From Crystallibacter degradans (GTDB taxonomy: Bacteria; Actinomycetota; Actinomycetes; Actinomycetales; Micrococcaceae): 64,000 bases of DNA. Below, piece by piece: positions 45,522 through 54,359 of this stretch; within the stretch, counting starts at the first letter, position 1, and each line of letters begins with the position of its first letter. A model generated the notes under the pieces. The model was given only the letters and a program-made list of their open reading frames with translations, was not told the DNA's origin and made no database searches. The stretch is taken from positions 1 through 64,000 of the forward strand of contig NZ_JABBCH010000004.1 in assembly GCF_012952295.1 (NCBI RefSeq), in the 5' to 3' direction. A program made the position numbers and the translations under genes.

Positions 45522-46766
45522 ATGAAAAGGAGTATGAACGCTCCAAGCCGGGACCTGATGCGGGCCGAGACCGACGGCATCGACCTGCTGGAGAGCACGA
45601 AGATGCAGCAACCGCTGGAACTCGCGGTCGGCACCCTCGGCGCGAGTATTCAGGCTTGGAAACTGGCCAAGCTGCAGCACCGCCCGGGCGCCGGAGCAAC
45701 TGGAATCTACAGTGTGGACGTGCAGGTTCCTGACGGAACTGTGCGCACCGAATACGTCTGCATCACCACTTCGGCCGTTCCGGACACCAGCGTGCCCGTG
45801 GTCCGGTTGGATGACGGCACTATCACGTTGACCGCATGGCTGTATCCCGCGGATCCGGTGTTGACCGGGTTGCCAACAGCCTGCGATTCCGCCGCTATGG
45901 CACGGGCGGCCTTCGGAAGCGGAGACGCTGACCTGCGGATGGTCAACTACCGTCCGCTCCGCCGGGCAGTGCTGGAGGCCTCGCAGGGAGCATCGCGTGT
46001 GTTCATTAAAGTGGTGCGCCCCGACAAGGCCGACGCGCTGTTGCGGCGCCATCGGCTGCTCACGGAGGCTGGACTCCCGTCGCCGGAGCTTATACCCGGC
46101 CCGGCCACCGGCGTGGTGCTGCTGCGCGAGGTCCAGGGAACGCCACTGGCCCAAGCGCTGATGAATGACGGTGCGTCCCAACTGGACCCAGACACCCTGC
46201 TGGAGCTTCTGGACAGGCTGCCCGTCGGGGTGATGAAGCTGTCCCGCCGCCCGGCGTGGGCCGAACGCGCGGCGGACTACGCGCGGGCCGCGGCGGCCGC
46301 TCTGCCGCAGGAGCAGGAACGGATTTTCCGCCTGGAGGAGAAGATCTCGAAGGTGCTGGCGGAAACGAAGCCTGGACCGTTGGTTCCAACGCACGGCGAC
46401 TTCTACGAAGCGAATCTGCTGATCGATGGGCGCACGGTCACCGGAGTGCTGGACGTGGACTCGCTGGGGCCAGGCCACCGGATCGATGATCTTGCCTGCC
46501 TCATCGGACATCTGGCGGTGCTGCCGGCTGTTCATGAGGGATATGTTCACGTGCCGCAGGTCATGGAGCGTTATCTGCGCGCCTTTGACGAAGCTGTTGA
46601 TCCGGCAGGGCTGAGAGGCCGCTCGGCCGGGGTGGCTTTATCCCTGGTGGCCGGCGCGAAGACCTTTGGCCAGGGCGAAGGCTGGCAACTGGACGCCCTG
46701 CAGCGCCTGACCATCGCGGAGCGGCTTGCTGCCGAAGCAGTTCAGCTGTCCGCGGCCAGCCGGTAA
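45522..46766 (+). CDS. APH-family phosphotransferase
   Basis: 414 residues. The C-terminal half is an aminoglycoside-phosphotransferase-like kinase: PTHGDFYEANLLIDG is the Brenner catalytic loop and LDVDSLGPGHRIDDLACLIGH holds the Mg-binding Asp. The N-terminal 150 residues form a less conserved ATP-binding lobe. The substrate is unknown; members also phosphorylate small metabolites, so drug resistance should not be assumed. Start ATG 45522, or ATG 45534 in the same frame. Its 3' end overlaps the convergent response regulator by 25 nt. Confidence 0.75.
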   Translation: MKRSMNAPSRDLMRAETDGIDLLESTKMQQPLELAVGTLGASIQAWKLAKLQHRPGAGATGIYSVDVQVPDGTVRTEYVCITTSAVPDTSVPVVRLDDGTITLTAWLYPADPVLTGLPTACDSAAMARAAFGSGDADLRMVNYRPLRRAVLEASQGASRVFIKVVRPDKADALLRRHRLLTEAGLPSPELIPGPATGVVLLREVQGTPLAQALMNDGASQLDPDTLLELLDRLPVGVMKLSRRPAWAERAADYARAAAAALPQEQERIFRLEEKISKVLAETKPGPLVPTHGDFYEANLLIDGRTVTGVLDVDSLGPGHRIDDLACLIGHLAVLPAVHEGYVHVPQVMERYLRAFDEAVDPAGLRGRSAGVALSLVAGAKTFGQGEGWQLDALQRLTIAERLAAEAVQLSAASR

Positions 46767-47410
46767 CCCATGCCCCGCACGGTGGCGAAGCGCTCGGCGC
46801 CAAGCTTGTTGCGCAGGTAACGCACGTACACATCGACCACATTGGAACCTGGATCGAAATCGTAGCCCCAGACGCGGGAGAGTAGCTGTTCGCGGCTGAG
46901 CACCTGGCCGGGGTTGCGCAGGAAGGCCTCAGCCAAAGCGAATTCGCGGGCCGACAGGTCGATCTCTTTGCCGTCAATGGTGGCACGCCGGGTGCGCAGA
47001 TCGAGCTGCAGGTTTCCGCTGCTGAGGGTGCTCATGTCCGACGTCGGTGCTTCCGTTCGCAGCCGTAAGCGGACCCGGGCGAGCAGCTCTTCAAAGCGGA
47101 AGGGCTTAGCCATGTAGTCGTCGGCACCGTTTTCGAGGCCGGCGACTGTGTCGTCGACGGAACTGCGTGCGGTCAGGATAATGACCGGAGTGTCGTTCCT
47201 GGCCTCGCGGATCCGGCGGAGCACCGTAAAACCATCCTGGTCCGGCAGGCCGAGATCCAGCACAATCAGCTCGAAGTCACCCGTCATGGCCAGGTGGTAA
47301 CCTTCACGGCCGGTGGCTGCAACAGTGGGCACGTAACCGGCCGACTTCAGGCCCTTGGCGACAAACGAACTGATCCTGACCTCGTCTTCGATAACCAGAA
47401 TCTGGCTCAT
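46742..47410 (-). CDS. OmpR-family response regulator
   Basis: 222 residues. The receiver has ILVIEDEVRI (acidic pair), the phospho-acceptor Asp in IVLDLGLPDQDG, ILTAR and the Lys of DYMAKPFRFEE. The DNA-binding winged helix begins near residue 130, with SREQLLSRVWGYDFDPGSNVVDVYVRYLRNKLG. It is the second half of the two-component pair; its start overlaps the kinase stop by 4 nt (ATGA). Confidence 0.95.
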   Translation of the reverse strand: MSQILVIEDEVRISSFVAKGLKSAGYVPTVAATGREGYHLAMTGDFELIVLDLGLPDQDGFTVLRRIREARNDTPVIILTARSSVDDTVAGLENGADDYMAKPFRFEELLARVRLRLRTEAPTSDMSTLSSGNLQLDLRTRRATIDGKEIDLSAREFALAEAFLRNPGQVLSREQLLSRVWGYDFDPGSNVVDVYVRYLRNKLGAERFATVRGMGYRLAADS

Positions 47411-48843
47411 GCTGGCTCCTCCTGCTCGGGCTGGCGTTCTTGGATAACGATAGTGAAAGTGGAACCGTGTCCGGGTGCGCTGGCCAGTTCAACGCGCCCG
47501 CCGTGGGCATGGGCGATGGCGTTGACGATGGTCAATCCCAACCCGGATCCTTCGGCCCTGGTCCCGTTGGCGCCACGGGCGAAGCGTGCGAAGATCCGGC
47601 CCTGGTCTTCGGGGGCGATCCCGGCACCCTCGTCACGGATCCATAGGCGCAGTTCCCCGGGGACGGCCCGGGAGCCAACGGCAATGGTTGAACCTATTGG
47701 GGAAAACTTGACGGCATTCGCCGCCAGCTGCAGCCAGGCCTGGGTCATGCGTTTGGGATCGAGGCTCCACATGTGTTCGGCGCGGGAGTCGACAACCCAC
47801 CGCCGGTCGCCCAGTGTCCTGGCCTTGTCCAGCACATCATCCGTCAGTTGCCCGACCTCCAGTGGGCGGGGTTTGACGAATTCCGGACGTTCGGCGCCCG
47901 CGAGCGTAACAAGGTCGTCGACCAGCAGCCGCATGCGGTCCAGTTCGTCGAGCGCAATAGCGCGGACGGAGTCAACGTCTTCCGGATCGTACGAGTCCTG
48001 CAGTTCCAGGTGCCCCTGGACGATGGTGATCGGCGTTCGCAGCTCATGTCCGACGTCGTCGAGCAACTGGCGCTGGGCTGTCATCGAGCCCTGGAGCCGG
48101 TCCAGCATCTCGTTGAAGGTCTGGGAGAGTTCGGAGAGGTCATCGTTCCCGCTGACCGGGATGCGGCGGGACAGATCGGTTTCGGTGATCTTCTGTGCGG
48201 TTTCCCGCACCAGCCGGACCGGTGCCAGCAACCTCCCGGCCACCAGCCAACCTACGCCCGAAATGAGCACAAGCGCCGCCAGGCTGATCAACGTGTAGGT
48301 CCGGAAGTTGTCGCCGAGCTCCTCGAGTTCCGCATCGTAGTCGAAGGCCAGCAAAAAAATACTGTGGGTGGGGTCCGAGGACAGCTGGACAGGGACGGTC
48401 ACGGCGCGGTAAGTGGTCTGCCCGGTCTTGATGGAGGTGAGGATGATCCGCTCCGTCTCCGGCTGGGCCACGACCTTGTCGATGAGTTCGTGGTCGTTTT
48501 CCAACCGCAATTCGACCGAGTTGTTGGCGGTCAACGCAACCTGTCCGTCAACGATGCCAACCATGCCCTCGTTCTCTGCCGGTGCAGTGCGCGCCATGAC
48601 GGTGCGTACCAACTGGCTGCCGCGGGTGAATTCCTGTCCCGTTTCGGGGTCGATGCCGATGTCGGCCAGGGTGTCGAACTCTTCGACGGACCGCCTCAGC
48701 GAGTCATCGATGCGTTGATTGATCTGGCCGCGCTGGAGACCAAAGAGCACGCCGCCGGCTACCGCGAGGCCCAGGGCGGAAAGTGCGAGTACGGCCGCGA
48801 GGACACGGGTGCGGACGGACAGGCCGTCCAGGCGCCTAAACAT
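47407..48843 (-). CDS. Sensor histidine kinase
   Basis: 478 residues. Membrane segments at about 15-35 and 185-205 frame an extracellular sensor domain of 150 residues without a recognised fold. A HAMP domain follows (RLLAPVRLVRETAQKITETDLSRRI), then the HisKA H-box DDVGHELRTPITIVQGHLE near 270 and the HATPase N, G1 and G2 boxes (NAVKFSP, IRDEGAGIAPED, GSGLGLTIV). It lies 26 nt after the acidic-tailed protein, so both are probably on one transcript. The gene order kinase then regulator is the reverse of the usual one. Confidence 0.95.
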   Translation of the reverse strand: MFRRLDGLSVRTRVLAAVLALSALGLAVAGGVLFGLQRGQINQRIDDSLRRSVEEFDTLADIGIDPETGQEFTRGSQLVRTVMARTAPAENEGMVGIVDGQVALTANNSVELRLENDHELIDKVVAQPETERIILTSIKTGQTTYRAVTVPVQLSSDPTHSIFLLAFDYDAELEELGDNFRTYTLISLAALVLISGVGWLVAGRLLAPVRLVRETAQKITETDLSRRIPVSGNDDLSELSQTFNEMLDRLQGSMTAQRQLLDDVGHELRTPITIVQGHLELQDSYDPEDVDSVRAIALDELDRMRLLVDDLVTLAGAERPEFVKPRPLEVGQLTDDVLDKARTLGDRRWVVDSRAEHMWSLDPKRMTQAWLQLAANAVKFSPIGSTIAVGSRAVPGELRLWIRDEGAGIAPEDQGRIFARFARGANGTRAEGSGLGLTIVNAIAHAHGGRVELASAPGHGSTFTIVIQERQPEQEEPA

Positions 48844-48869
48844 CCGTCCCGGTCATCATCATGTTGATT

Positions 48870-49286
48870 TTAGTCGTCATCGGCATCGCCGTCGTCATCA
48901 TCGAAATCGTCGTCTCCGTCGTCGTAATCGATCGGTGGTGCGGGCGGTACCGGGACGGGGGCAGGAGCAGGTGGCGGAGCGGGAGCGGGCGGCGGCGCGG
49001 GGGCTGGTGCTGGGGCAGGCGCTGGTGCCGGGTCAGGGTCCGGCGGTGCTGCGGGCTTCGAAGGCCGACCGGCGTCCGGTTCTGCCGAAGCGTTGTCTGC
49101 GGAACCGGCATCCGGCGATTCAGCCGGCGCGCTGGACGCCGAAGGGGAGGGGGTGAACACTATCGACGGACCCAGATCGGAGGGGTCGGGGCTGCGGAGG
49201 GTACTCGCCACGGCATAACCTGCCAGCCCCATACCGAGGACGATGGCAACGGCCGTGAGCAGATAACGGATGGTCGCGCGCTGCAT
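48870..49286 (-). CDS. Small membrane-anchored protein with Pro/Ala repeat and acidic tail
   Basis: 138 residues. One membrane segment at 9-28 (LLTAVAIVLGMGLAGYAVAS) is followed by a Ser/Pro/Ala linker, a PAPAP repeat of about 40 residues, and a tail of almost pure Asp (DYDDGDDDFDDDDGDADDD). The outer part should be extended and strongly negative, and could bind Ca2+, Mg2+ or cationic molecules (inference). AATACT lies 6 nt before ATG 49286, which fits a leaderless start. It is the first gene of the acidic protein-kinase-regulator group. Not recognised as a known family. Confidence 0.6.
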   Translation of the reverse strand: MQRATIRYLLTAVAIVLGMGLAGYAVASTLRSPDPSDLGPSIVFTPSPSASSAPAESPDAGSADNASAEPDAGRPSKPAAPPDPDPAPAPAPAPAPAPPPAPAPPPAPAPVPVPPAPPIDYDDGDDDFDDDDGDADDD

Positions 49287-49329
49287 GCTTCAAGTATTCC
49301 GAGGCAAGATGAGACGAATATGAGAAGCG

Positions 49330-51105
49330 TCAGTCCTCGGCCGCCTCTTCCGCCGCGCGGCGTGCCTCCTCGGCTTCATCCTTGCGGCCGAGCGAATCCA
49401 GGGCCGATGACAGCCCCAGGTTGGCAGCCACACGCAGCATCCGGCTGATGTCGGGCTGGGCCAGCACCATCCGGAACATCGGCACCGCGTCCGCGGGACG
49501 GTCAAGCTCCGCCAGGACATGCGCGGCGAAAAGTTCGGAATTGCCGGCCGACGCCGCGTCGTCCGCTGCGGAGTAAAGGTCCGCGGCCTGCAGGGCAGCG
49601 GAGACCGCCGCCGGGCCGTGGTCGAGGGCCCAGAGCCCGCGGGCCCTGGTGTCGCTATAGTCCGCCTCGTACCAATGCGCCCCGTAGTCCCGCGCCAGCC
49701 GGATTGCCTCGTCCAGCTGGGCGATGCCGTCCTGGTCGCCGGCTTCGCACATCGCATGGCCGAGGGCATGGAGGGCCTGCGGCAGGGCCGCTGCGTCGTC
49801 GGAAGATTTGCGGGCGGCAGCAACGGCCGCCTCGAAGCAGACGATCGCGTCCGCGTCATGGTCTTCCCGCGACAACAAGGTGCCGATGGCCAGCAGCGAC
49901 CGTGCAGCCTCGCCGTACTCTCCGCCGCCGGTGAACTCCGCTACTGCCTCGCGCCAGCAGTCCAGGGTGTCGGCCGTGCGTTCGGCATGGCGGTGTGCAT
50001 GCCCCAGGCTCATCAGGGTGCGGGCCTTGTCCGAGTGCGGGGCCTCGATCAGCCGCTGGCGCTGCAGCAGCTTGCCCAGCACCTGGGCAGCGAGTTCATA
50101 CTCCTCCGCCTCCAGCAGTTGGTTGCCCAGCGCCAGACGCAGCGTCAGTTCCTCCTGGACTTCGCCGCGTTCGGCCTGCTGCACGGCCGCGCGCCACGCC
50201 AGTACCGAACTCTCCGCGTCGCCGGCGGCAGCACACAGCTGTGCCACGACGACCGCGGCGGAAATGGCGCCCTTCCGGACACCGCAGGCAGCGTAGAGCT
50301 CAAGGGCCGTCAGGGCATACTCGATGGCTTCGTCGTCGTGCTCCCCGGTGTTGACGAGGTTGGCTTTCAGCAGCCACATGGAGGCCGCCAGTGCACGGTT
50401 GGCCGGAATGGCGAGCAGCCGGTCTGCGGCGGCGACGGCTTGCCCGGGCTGGTCCAGCTGCAGATAGGTATGCGCCAGATACATCAGCGCCCCGGCGAGA
50501 CTGTCGGTGCGCTCGCCGGCGGCATAACCCTCAACCGCGTCCTCAAGCAGGGCGACCGCCGTTGACCGGACCCCTTTTTGCGAATGCGCGACGGCGATGG
50601 CCAGCTTGACGTCGGCCAGGACGCCGACGGGGGCCTTGGTTGCCTGAAGCTGCTCCAATGCCGCTTCCAGCACGGGCAGTTCCGCGGCGGTCGCTTCGCG
50701 GAAGAGGACCGTCCCAAGGTCAGCCTCGACGGATGCCTGGACTTTGCGTCCGGCACGGCGCAGCCGGTCTACCCGCTGCGCCAGGTAGTACTCCGCGTCC
50801 GAAGTCTGGTCTTGGATCTGGGCAACGGCTATCAGGACCGAATACAACGCCAGCACGGTGTCGGTGTCGGATTCGGTAGCCTGCTCAAGTCCCAGGCGTG
50901 CCAAGGTCACCGCGCCATAGTGGTCCTCCGCGTAGGCCGCTTCATAGGCACGGTCCAGACAGTCACGGGGATTCGCCGGTGTTGCGGCAGGGTCCGGCCC
51001 GGCGGCAGCGAGGACTTCCAGAAGCCGCCGCTCGATGGCGGGCATTGCCACGCTCCAATCCGGCGGGACGGGGTCCGCGCGATGCCTTGCTGGCCTGATC
51101 CCCAT
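49330..51105 (-). CDS. TPR-like helical repeat protein
   Basis: 591 residues made almost wholly of paired helices with tetratricopeptide character (LVNTGEHDDEAIEYALTALELYAACG, LGKLLQRQRLIEAPHSDKARTLMSLGHAHRH). No enzyme motif or membrane segment is seen. It is likely a scaffold or partner protein. ATG 51105 gives the start; the open frame continues upstream without a ribosome site. It ends 43 nt before the acidic-tailed gene on the same strand. Confidence 0.75.
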   Translation of the reverse strand: MGIRPARHRADPVPPDWSVAMPAIERRLLEVLAAAGPDPAATPANPRDCLDRAYEAAYAEDHYGAVTLARLGLEQATESDTDTVLALYSVLIAVAQIQDQTSDAEYYLAQRVDRLRRAGRKVQASVEADLGTVLFREATAAELPVLEAALEQLQATKAPVGVLADVKLAIAVAHSQKGVRSTAVALLEDAVEGYAAGERTDSLAGALMYLAHTYLQLDQPGQAVAAADRLLAIPANRALAASMWLLKANLVNTGEHDDEAIEYALTALELYAACGVRKGAISAAVVVAQLCAAAGDAESSVLAWRAAVQQAERGEVQEELTLRLALGNQLLEAEEYELAAQVLGKLLQRQRLIEAPHSDKARTLMSLGHAHRHAERTADTLDCWREAVAEFTGGGEYGEAARSLLAIGTLLSREDHDADAIVCFEAAVAAARKSSDDAAALPQALHALGHAMCEAGDQDGIAQLDEAIRLARDYGAHWYEADYSDTRARGLWALDHGPAAVSAALQAADLYSAADDAASAGNSELFAAHVLAELDRPADAVPMFRMVLAQPDISRMLRVAANLGLSSALDSLGRKDEAEEARRAAEEAAED

Positions 51106-51248
51106 GCATTCAGTTGTAGTCCCCGCTGGCCCCGGACGCAACGCTCGGGCCGCCAAAGTAACGTTTGCGAAAGTATGGCGAAGGGAACTATGCCAAATGC
51201 AGCCCGGCGCTTCTGCGGCGCAGTGGAAGCCCGCCTAGACTGAAAGGC

Positions 51249-51770
51249 ATGTCCTTCGATACCCGCATCGGCGCCTACGGCGTGATCGTTCAGGAGAATG
51301 CCGTGCTGCTGGCACGATGGACCGGTTCCGGAACCCCGCGTTGGACGCTGCCCGGCGGCGGACTTGAAGCGGGCGAAGATGCTCCCACGGCGGCCTTGCG
51401 GGAAATCACTGAAGAAACCGGCTACACCGTGGAACTGGGGCGGTTGCTCGGCGTCGACAGTAAGTTCATCCCGGCGGAACGGCGGCTGCATGGCGGGAAG
51501 GTGCCGCTGCACGCCCTGCGGATCATTTACGCTGCTACTGTGACGAGCGGTGATTTAGCGCATGAGCTCCAGGGATCGACGGACCAGGCAAAGTGGATCC
51601 AGCTGGACGACGTCGCAGCACTGGACCGGGTGGACCTGGTGGATGTCGGCCTGAACATCTATTTCGCGGAACCGGCTACCGGGGTAGCTTCCATCAGCCA
51701 AGCTGTCAGGAGTCCCGGGACCGTGCCGCAATACGGTTCCCAGATCAGGACGAAGAGCGAGGCACGATGA
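51249..51770 (+). CDS. Nudix hydrolase
   Basis: 173 residues. The Nudix box GGGLEAGEDAPTAALREITEETGY fits GX5EX7REUXEEXGU and binds the catalytic metal. It should cleave a nucleoside diphosphate-linked compound; the substrate is unknown. Start ATG 51249 with GAAAGG and TAGACT upstream. Its stop overlaps the ATG of the OpuC ATPase by 4 nt, so it is in that operon. Confidence 0.9.
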   Translation: MSFDTRIGAYGVIVQENAVLLARWTGSGTPRWTLPGGGLEAGEDAPTAALREITEETGYTVELGRLLGVDSKFIPAERRLHGGKVPLHALRIIYAATVTSGDLAHELQGSTDQAKWIQLDDVAALDRVDLVDVGLNIYFAEPATGVASISQAVRSPGTVPQYGSQIRTKSEAR

Positions 51771-52885
51771 CCGAAGCCCAGTCTGTGGCCCCGCCGGCCA
51801 GCGCGGGCAGCTCGCCCATGGTCCAGTTCCGCAACGTGTCGAAGAGCTACGCGTCGGGGCAGCCGGCGGTGCATAACCTGAACTTGGAGATTGACCGCGG
51901 AGCCATCACCGTGTTCGTCGGTCCGTCCGGGTGCGGCAAGACCACATCGCTGCGGATGATCAACCGCATGGTGGAGCCCACCGAGGGCACGGTCCTGGTG
52001 GACGGACAGGACGTCTCGGCGCAGCCTGCTGCGGCGCTGCGGCGTTCAATGGGCTACGTGCTGCAGTCCTCGGGCCTGCTGCCGCACCGGAGCGTGCTGG
52101 ACAACATCGCGACCGTTCCCCGCCTTAACGGTGTCTCGCGGCGGCAGGCGAGAATCCGCGCCGAGGAACTGCTCGCCGTCGTCGGTCTTTCTCCGGCCCT
52201 GGGCAAGCGCTACCCGGCGCAGCTCTCCGGCGGCCAGCAGCAGCGGGTGGGGGTGGCCCGGGCGCTCGCCGCGGATCCTCCGATCCTGCTCATGGACGAG
52301 CCCTTCAGCGCAGTGGATCCGGTGGTGCGCGCGGAACTGCAGCAGGAGTTGCTGCGGCTGCAGCAGGAACTGGCGAAAACGATCGTGTTCGTCACCCACG
52401 ACATCGACGAGGCCACGGTCATCGGGGACAAGGTGGCCGTCTTCGCCACCGGCGGCCGCTTGGCGCAGTACGCGCCGCCGGAGGAGCTGTTACGCGCGCC
52501 GGTGGACGATTTCGTGGCCGGGTTCGTTGGCCGGGACCGGGGCTTCCGCTCGCTCTCGTTTGCCTCCGCCCGGGACTTGCCGCTGCTGCCCGCGGCCACG
52601 GCGACGGCTGGGACCCTGGCGTCGATGCCTGCCGAAGGCTGGCTGCTGATAACCGACGACGGCGGTGCGCCTCTCGGGTGGCTGCCGCCCGGACAGCGTA
52701 CGCCCGCAGCGGCGGTCACCGGCGGCTCCTTGTTCACCATAGGCAGTTCACTCCGGCAGGCACTGGACGCCGCGCTGTCCTCTCCCTCCGGCCAAGGCGT
52801 GGCAGTGGACGCCGCGGGCAGGGTAGCCGGACTGGTGGACGCCGGCGAGGTGCTCCAGCGGCTGGACGCGGAGCGCCGCGGCTAA
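51767..52885 (+). CDS. Compatible-solute ABC transporter, ATP-binding protein (OpuCA/ProV type)
   Basis: 372 residues. Walker A GPSGCGKTTSLRMIN near residue 48, signature LSGGQQQRVGVARAL, Walker B ILLMDEPFSAVDPVVR and switch His VTHDIDEAT are intact. The C-terminal 120 residues keep a divergent CBS-like part. It powers uptake of glycine betaine, choline or carnitine. ATG 51767 overlaps the Nudix stop; the frame upstream is a Nudix shadow. Confidence 0.92.
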   Translation: MTEAQSVAPPASAGSSPMVQFRNVSKSYASGQPAVHNLNLEIDRGAITVFVGPSGCGKTTSLRMINRMVEPTEGTVLVDGQDVSAQPAAALRRSMGYVLQSSGLLPHRSVLDNIATVPRLNGVSRRQARIRAEELLAVVGLSPALGKRYPAQLSGGQQQRVGVARALAADPPILLMDEPFSAVDPVVRAELQQELLRLQQELAKTIVFVTHDIDEATVIGDKVAVFATGGRLAQYAPPEELLRAPVDDFVAGFVGRDRGFRSLSFASARDLPLLPAATATAGTLASMPAEGWLLITDDGGAPLGWLPPGQRTPAAAVTGGSLFTIGSSLRQALDAALSSPSGQGVAVDAAGRVAGLVDAGEVLQRLDAERRG

Positions 52886-53643
52886 TGGACTGGTTCCTGG
52901 CCAATCTGCCCTTTGTACTGGAGCTCTCCGGGCACCATCTCTACCAGTCGGTGCTGCCGCTCGTGCTGGGATTGCTGATATCGGTACCCCTCGGCTACCT
53001 GGCCTGGCGCCTTCCGTCGGTCCGCGGCGTGATCCTGTCGGTCAGTTCGGTGCTCTACACCATTCCGTCCCTGGCCCTGTTCGTCATTCTTCCGGTCATC
53101 CTGGGCACCAGGATTCTGGACCCGGCCAATCTGATTGTCGCCCTGACTGTCTATGCCATCGCGTTGCTGGTGCGCTCCGTCGTGGATGCACTGGAGTCAA
53201 TTGACGACGGCGTCCGTCAAGCCGCCGTGGCTATGGGATACCGGCCGTTCCGGCGGTTCTTCGCCGTGGACCTGCCGCTGGCCGTGCCCGTCCTTTTTGC
53301 CGGCCTGCGCGTGGTGTCGGTCAGCAACATTTCGCTGGCCAGCGTGGGCGCCCTGATTGGCATCCGAAATCTCGGCGTGCTTTTCACGGACGGGCTGCTG
53401 CGCCACTTCCTGACGGAGATCGTCGTCGGGATCGTGATGACGCTGGTCCTGGCGTTGCTGATGGACTTTGTCCTGGTGGGCCTGGAGCACCTGCTCACGC
53501 CCTGGAACCGGCACCGCAAGGCTCGAAGCAAACAGGTGTTGGTGGCGACGACTGGCCCGGACAACTCCGGCAGTGGGGATAGCGCCGGTACCGCCCGCCG
53601 TCCGGATGCGGCCGAAACGGCGGTGCTGCATGAATCTCTTTGA
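52885..53643 (+). CDS. Compatible-solute ABC transporter, permease 1 (OpuCB type)
   Basis: 252 residues with about six membrane segments. SVVDALESIDDGVRQAAVAMGYRPFRRFFAVDLPLAVP is the EAA loop that docks to the ATPase. ATG 52885 shares one base with the stop of the ATPase gene. The hydrophilic C-terminal tail (about 30 residues) runs into the next gene, with a 14-nt overlap. Confidence 0.9.
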   Translation: MDWFLANLPFVLELSGHHLYQSVLPLVLGLLISVPLGYLAWRLPSVRGVILSVSSVLYTIPSLALFVILPVILGTRILDPANLIVALTVYAIALLVRSVVDALESIDDGVRQAAVAMGYRPFRRFFAVDLPLAVPVLFAGLRVVSVSNISLASVGALIGIRNLGVLFTDGLLRHFLTEIVVGIVMTLVLALLMDFVLVGLEHLLTPWNRHRKARSKQVLVATTGPDNSGSGDSAGTARRPDAAETAVLHESL

Positions 53644-54349
53644 GCAGGTTGGTCTGTGGTTCGCGGACCCCGCGCAATGGTCCGGGCCGGCCGGAATCCC
53701 GGCCCGGCTGGGAGAGCACCTCTGGTATACGGTCCTGACACTGCTGATCGCCGCGGCGATCGCCATTCCCGCGGGCATGTACATCGGGCATACCGGCAAG
53801 GGCAAGGTCGCCGTGGTCTCGGTGGCCAGCGCGCTGCGGGCCCTGCCCACGCTGGGCCTGCTGACGCTGTTTGTCATCCTGATGGGCCTGGGCCTGATGC
53901 CGCCCATCTACGCGCTCGTCATCCTGACTGTCCCGCCGCTGTTGGCAGGCACCTACTCGGGCATCGCGGCGGTGGACCGGCAACTGCTGGACGCCGCACG
54001 CGGTCTCGGCATGACCGAGTGGCAGGTTCTGGTACGGGTGGAACTGCCCAACGCCCTGCCGGTGATGCTTGGCGGTATGCGGGCCGCGGTACTGCAGGTC
54101 ATCTCGACCGTCGCCGTCGTTGCCTACATCAATCTGGGCGGGCTGGGCCGGTATCTGATCGATGGATTAGCCGTCAGCGACCCCGTCCGGCTGTTCGCGG
54201 GCGCTATTCTGATTGCGGTGCTGGCGCTGATTGTCGATTTGATCCTCTCAATGGTGCAAAAGTACGCGGTCTCACCAGGTTTGAAGTCTTCCCTGTCCTC
54301 GCCGGGGCAGGGAACGAAGAATGTTGGCGCCCCGGGTGCCGGCCAGTAA
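53630..54349 (+). CDS. Compatible-solute ABC transporter, permease 2 (OpuCD type)
   Basis: 239 residues. Membrane segments include TVLTLLIAAAIAIPAGMYIG and LLTLFVILMGLGLMPPIYAL; AVDRQLLDAARGLGMTEWQVLVRVELPNALP is the EAA loop. It should pair with permease 1. ATG 53630 lies inside the end of the previous gene. Confidence 0.9.
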   Translation: MNLFEQVGLWFADPAQWSGPAGIPARLGEHLWYTVLTLLIAAAIAIPAGMYIGHTGKGKVAVVSVASALRALPTLGLLTLFVILMGLGLMPPIYALVILTVPPLLAGTYSGIAAVDRQLLDAARGLGMTEWQVLVRVELPNALPVMLGGMRAAVLQVISTVAVVAYINLGGLGRYLIDGLAVSDPVRLFAGAILIAVLALIVDLILSMVQKYAVSPGLKSSLSSPGQGTKNVGAPGAGQ

Positions 54350-54359
54350 AGGAGAAGCC

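Noticed and set aside
45522-46766. Aminoglycoside resistance gene
   Set aside because: Only the general APH kinase core is visible; the family includes many metabolic kinases and there is no mobile element nearby.
48930-49050. Repetitive GC-rich stretch that looks like a tandem repeat array
   Set aside because: It is the coding sequence of the Pro/Ala repeat of the acidic-tailed protein; there are no spacers of constant length, so it is not a CRISPR array.
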